From the NCBI RefSeq assembly GCF_003762925.1, contig NZ_RJUK01000002.1, positions 372,001 through 436,000 on the forward strand: DNA of 64,000 nucleotides, written 5' to 3'. Under the pieces are notes generated by a model. It saw nothing but the letters and a program-made list of their open reading frames with translations, ran no database searches and had not been told where the DNA came from. Numbering within the stretch: position 1 is the first letter of the stretch; each line of letters opens with the position of its first letter. This DNA is from Marinimicrobium koreense (GTDB lineage Bacteria; Pseudomonadota; Gammaproteobacteria; Pseudomonadales; Cellvibrionaceae). Made by a program: the position numbers and the translations under genes. Shown one piece after another: positions 62,333 to 64,000 of this stretch.

Positions 62333-63865
62333 CTACACCACGGCCCCTATTTTCCAGGGGTTGAACTCATTATCACCGTACCCGAGCTTTTCGCTCTGGG
62401 TCTGCTCTCCCGAAGCCGTCGCGAGTACGACCCGGAAAATTTCTTCGGCGCATTCCTGCATGGTTTTCTCACCATCCAGAATGCCACCACAATTGATATC
62501 AATGTCCTCCTGCATCCGCTGATACAGCTCGGAATTGCTGGCCAGCTTCAGGCTGGGCGCGGGCTTGAAGCCAAAGGCTGAACCGCGACCGGTGGTAAAG
62601 CATACCACGTTGGCGCCCGAGGCAACCTGCCCGGTGACCGACACGGGGTCAAACCCGGGGCTGTCCATGAACACCAGCCCCTTCTCTTTTACTTCTTCCC
62701 CATACAGGTACACGCCCACCATTTCGGTGGAACCGCTCTTGGCCTGGGCCCCCAGGGACTTTTCCATGATGGTGGTCAAGCCACCCGCTTTGTTACCCGG
62801 AGAGGGGTTATTGTCCAGCTCAAAATCGTTGCGCGCCGTATAATCCTGCCACCACTCAATGCGATCGAGCAACTTTTGGGCGAGCTCGGGTGTTTTTGCA
62901 CGCTGGGTCAGCAGGTGCTCGGCACCGAAAATTTCCGGTGTCTCCGAATAAATGACAGTACCGCCATGGCGGATCAGAATGTCCCCCGCCGCGCCCAGCG
63001 CGGGGTTCGCCGTAATACCGGAGAAGGCATCCGAACCACCACACTGGACCGCCAGGGTCAGCTCGCTGGCCGGGACGGTTTCGCGGGTGTGCTGATTCAC
63101 CCCATCCAACATGCCGCGCAACACCTCGATGCCACGCTCAATCGCCTTACGGGTACCGCCGACATCCTGAATGGTGTATGCCTGAAAGGTGTCGGTATCC
63201 CCCAGACCACTCTCCTCCATCACCCGACGAACCTGCATGGTTTCGCAGCCGAGCCCGACCATGAGAATGCCGCCGAAGTTGGGGTGGCGTGCATAACCAT
63301 CGAAAGTGCGCCGCAGAGTCTCATAGCCTTCGCCATCGGAGCGCATGCCGCAGCCGGTTTCGTGGGTAAAGGCCACGACGCCATCAATATTGGGGTAGTC
63401 GTCCAGTTCGCCCGAGAAGGTGAAGTGCTGGGCAATGGCCTTGGCGACGGTGGCGGAGCAATTCACAGTAGTCAGAATACCAATGTAATTGCGCGTTCCG
63501 ACCTTGCCATTGGCGCGTCGGTAGCCCCGGAACGTGGCCCGTTCGCTTTCGGGCACAAGGTCCGTGGGCCTGGCGAGGCGGCAAAAGCCATAATCTTTTT
63601 CCGCCTCGCCCATTTTGCAGTTATGACTGTGCACATGCTCACCGGCCTTGATGGCCTTGGCGGCAAAACCGATCACCTGACCGTATTTCAGGATGGGCTG
63701 ACCTTCAGGGATATCCACCAGCGCCACTTTGTGCATGGCCGGGATATCGTCAACCAGAGTCAATTCGGGCTCGATCAGTGCCGTGCCCGCCGGAATAGCC
63801 CCTTTACACACGCCTACGTTGTCGCGCTCGTGTAAATGAATGATGTTCGCCAAAATAATGATCAC
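62333..63865 (-). CDS. uxaA: Altronate dehydratase
   Basis: A 510-residue enzyme dehydrating D-altronate to KDG in galacturonate breakdown. The N-terminal SAF-like part carries DNVGVCKGAIPAG and HVHSHNCKMGE. The large domain has GVVAFTHETGCGM, MVGLGCETMQ, LAVQCGGSDAFSGITANPALG and CGGILDGEKTMQE, with cysteines for a metal or Fe-S site. The listed start is GTG, which overlaps no ribosome site I can see. The frame stays open to the window edge, so the true start could be a little different; the family N-terminus begins about ten residues before DNVGV, which fits the listed start roughly. Confidence 0.92.
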   Translation of the reverse strand: MIIILANIIHLHERDNVGVCKGAIPAGTALIEPELTLVDDIPAMHKVALVDIPEGQPILKYGQVIGFAAKAIKAGEHVHSHNCKMGEAEKDYGFCRLARPTDLVPESERATFRGYRRANGKVGTRNYIGILTTVNCSATVAKAIAQHFTFSGELDDYPNIDGVVAFTHETGCGMRSDGEGYETLRRTFDGYARHPNFGGILMVGLGCETMQVRRVMEESGLGDTDTFQAYTIQDVGGTRKAIERGIEVLRGMLDGVNQHTRETVPASELTLAVQCGGSDAFSGITANPALGAAGDILIRHGGTVIYSETPEIFGAEHLLTQRAKTPELAQKLLDRIEWWQDYTARNDFELDNNPSPGNKAGGLTTIMEKSLGAQAKSGSTEMVGVYLYGEEVKEKGLVFMDSPGFDPVSVTGQVASGANVVCFTTGRGSAFGFKPAPSLKLASNSELYQRMQEDIDINCGGILDGEKTMQECAEEIFRVVLATASGEQTQSEKLGYGDNEFNPWKIGAVV

Positions 63866-64000
63866 CCAAAGATTGGAGTCTCTGACGCCACTCTCACCTG
63901 GCAGAACAGAAACCGTTCGGTGGTAAAAGCCGTTCGCGCTCCGTCGAGCCGGCCTGCCAATTTCCCGTGTGTCGCCACCCCTGCGGGCCGACGCTTTTTG

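Overview
The window is GC-rich, gene-dense DNA from a free-living, probably marine, polysaccharide-degrading gammaproteobacterium. The gene content and the order typA - small membrane protein - thiI - glnA - DUF4124 - ntrB - ntrC point to the Cellvibrionaceae and relatives (Marinimicrobium, Saccharophagus or Cellvibrio type). This placement is inference from gene content and order; no ribosomal RNA or tRNA gene is present to confirm it.

Layout. (1) 1-9.2 kb: the 5' part of an unrecognised protein, then pbpC and a lipoprotein alpha-2-macroglobulin, the classic envelope-defence pair. (2) 9.4-23.1 kb: an iron island. A TonB-dependent receptor with DUF3649, PepSY-reductase and DUF3325 genes (plus strand) converges on a petrobactin-type siderophore operon asbA-asbB-asbC-asbDE-asbF (minus strand). 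Upstream of asbA lie a MATE exporter, a DUF2218 protein and an OmpR-type regulator with a degenerate receiver. Fur-like boxes sit at three promoters, one filling the spacer of a good sigma-70 promoter in front of asbA. (3) 23.2-31.6 kb: a retropepsin-like protease, the ubiquinone genes ubiE-ubiJ-ubiB, two tandem solute-binding-like paralogues, dtd and proline iminopeptidase. (4) 31.8-39.2 kb: GH10 xylanase, PQQ-type sugar dehydrogenase, ferrochelatase, trmH, a TSUP permease and a GH105 glycan hydrolase. (5) 39.5-48.6 kb: typA, thiI and the nitrogen block glnA/ntrB/ntrC, with NtrC sites and sigma-54 promoters at both glnA and ntrB. (6) 49-51.6 kb: pyrophosphate-type phosphofructokinase and class I fructose-bisphosphate aldolase. 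(7) 51.6-64 kb: uronate catabolism (pectinesterase, fructuronate reductase-type enzyme, KDG kinase, TRAP transporter, altronate dehydratase) interrupted by the pntAA-pntAB-pntB transhydrogenase operon.

How it fits together. Pectin and xylan are opened by CE8, GH105 and GH10 enzymes. Uronates probably enter through the TRAP system and are converted to KDG by UxaA and the UxuB-type enzyme, then to KDPG by KdgK. The PPi-dependent PFK and FbaB give a reversible glycolytic segment, and the transhydrogenase balances NADH and NADPH.

The most unusual structure is a family of five composite hairpin repeats (two at 24.6-24.9 kb, one at 39.4 kb, two at 58.8-59.15 kb). Each has a long outer stem, a conserved half-core and an inner stem with a TCC loop. 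In the four intact copies the stem sequences differ between copies, but base pairing is kept. The element next to a gene stop lies 27-46 bases downstream in the sense direction, and the two tandem pairs are both arranged sense then antisense. I know of no named element with this layout. Separate REP-like inverted repeats occur at 34.3, 36.4 and 39.3 kb.
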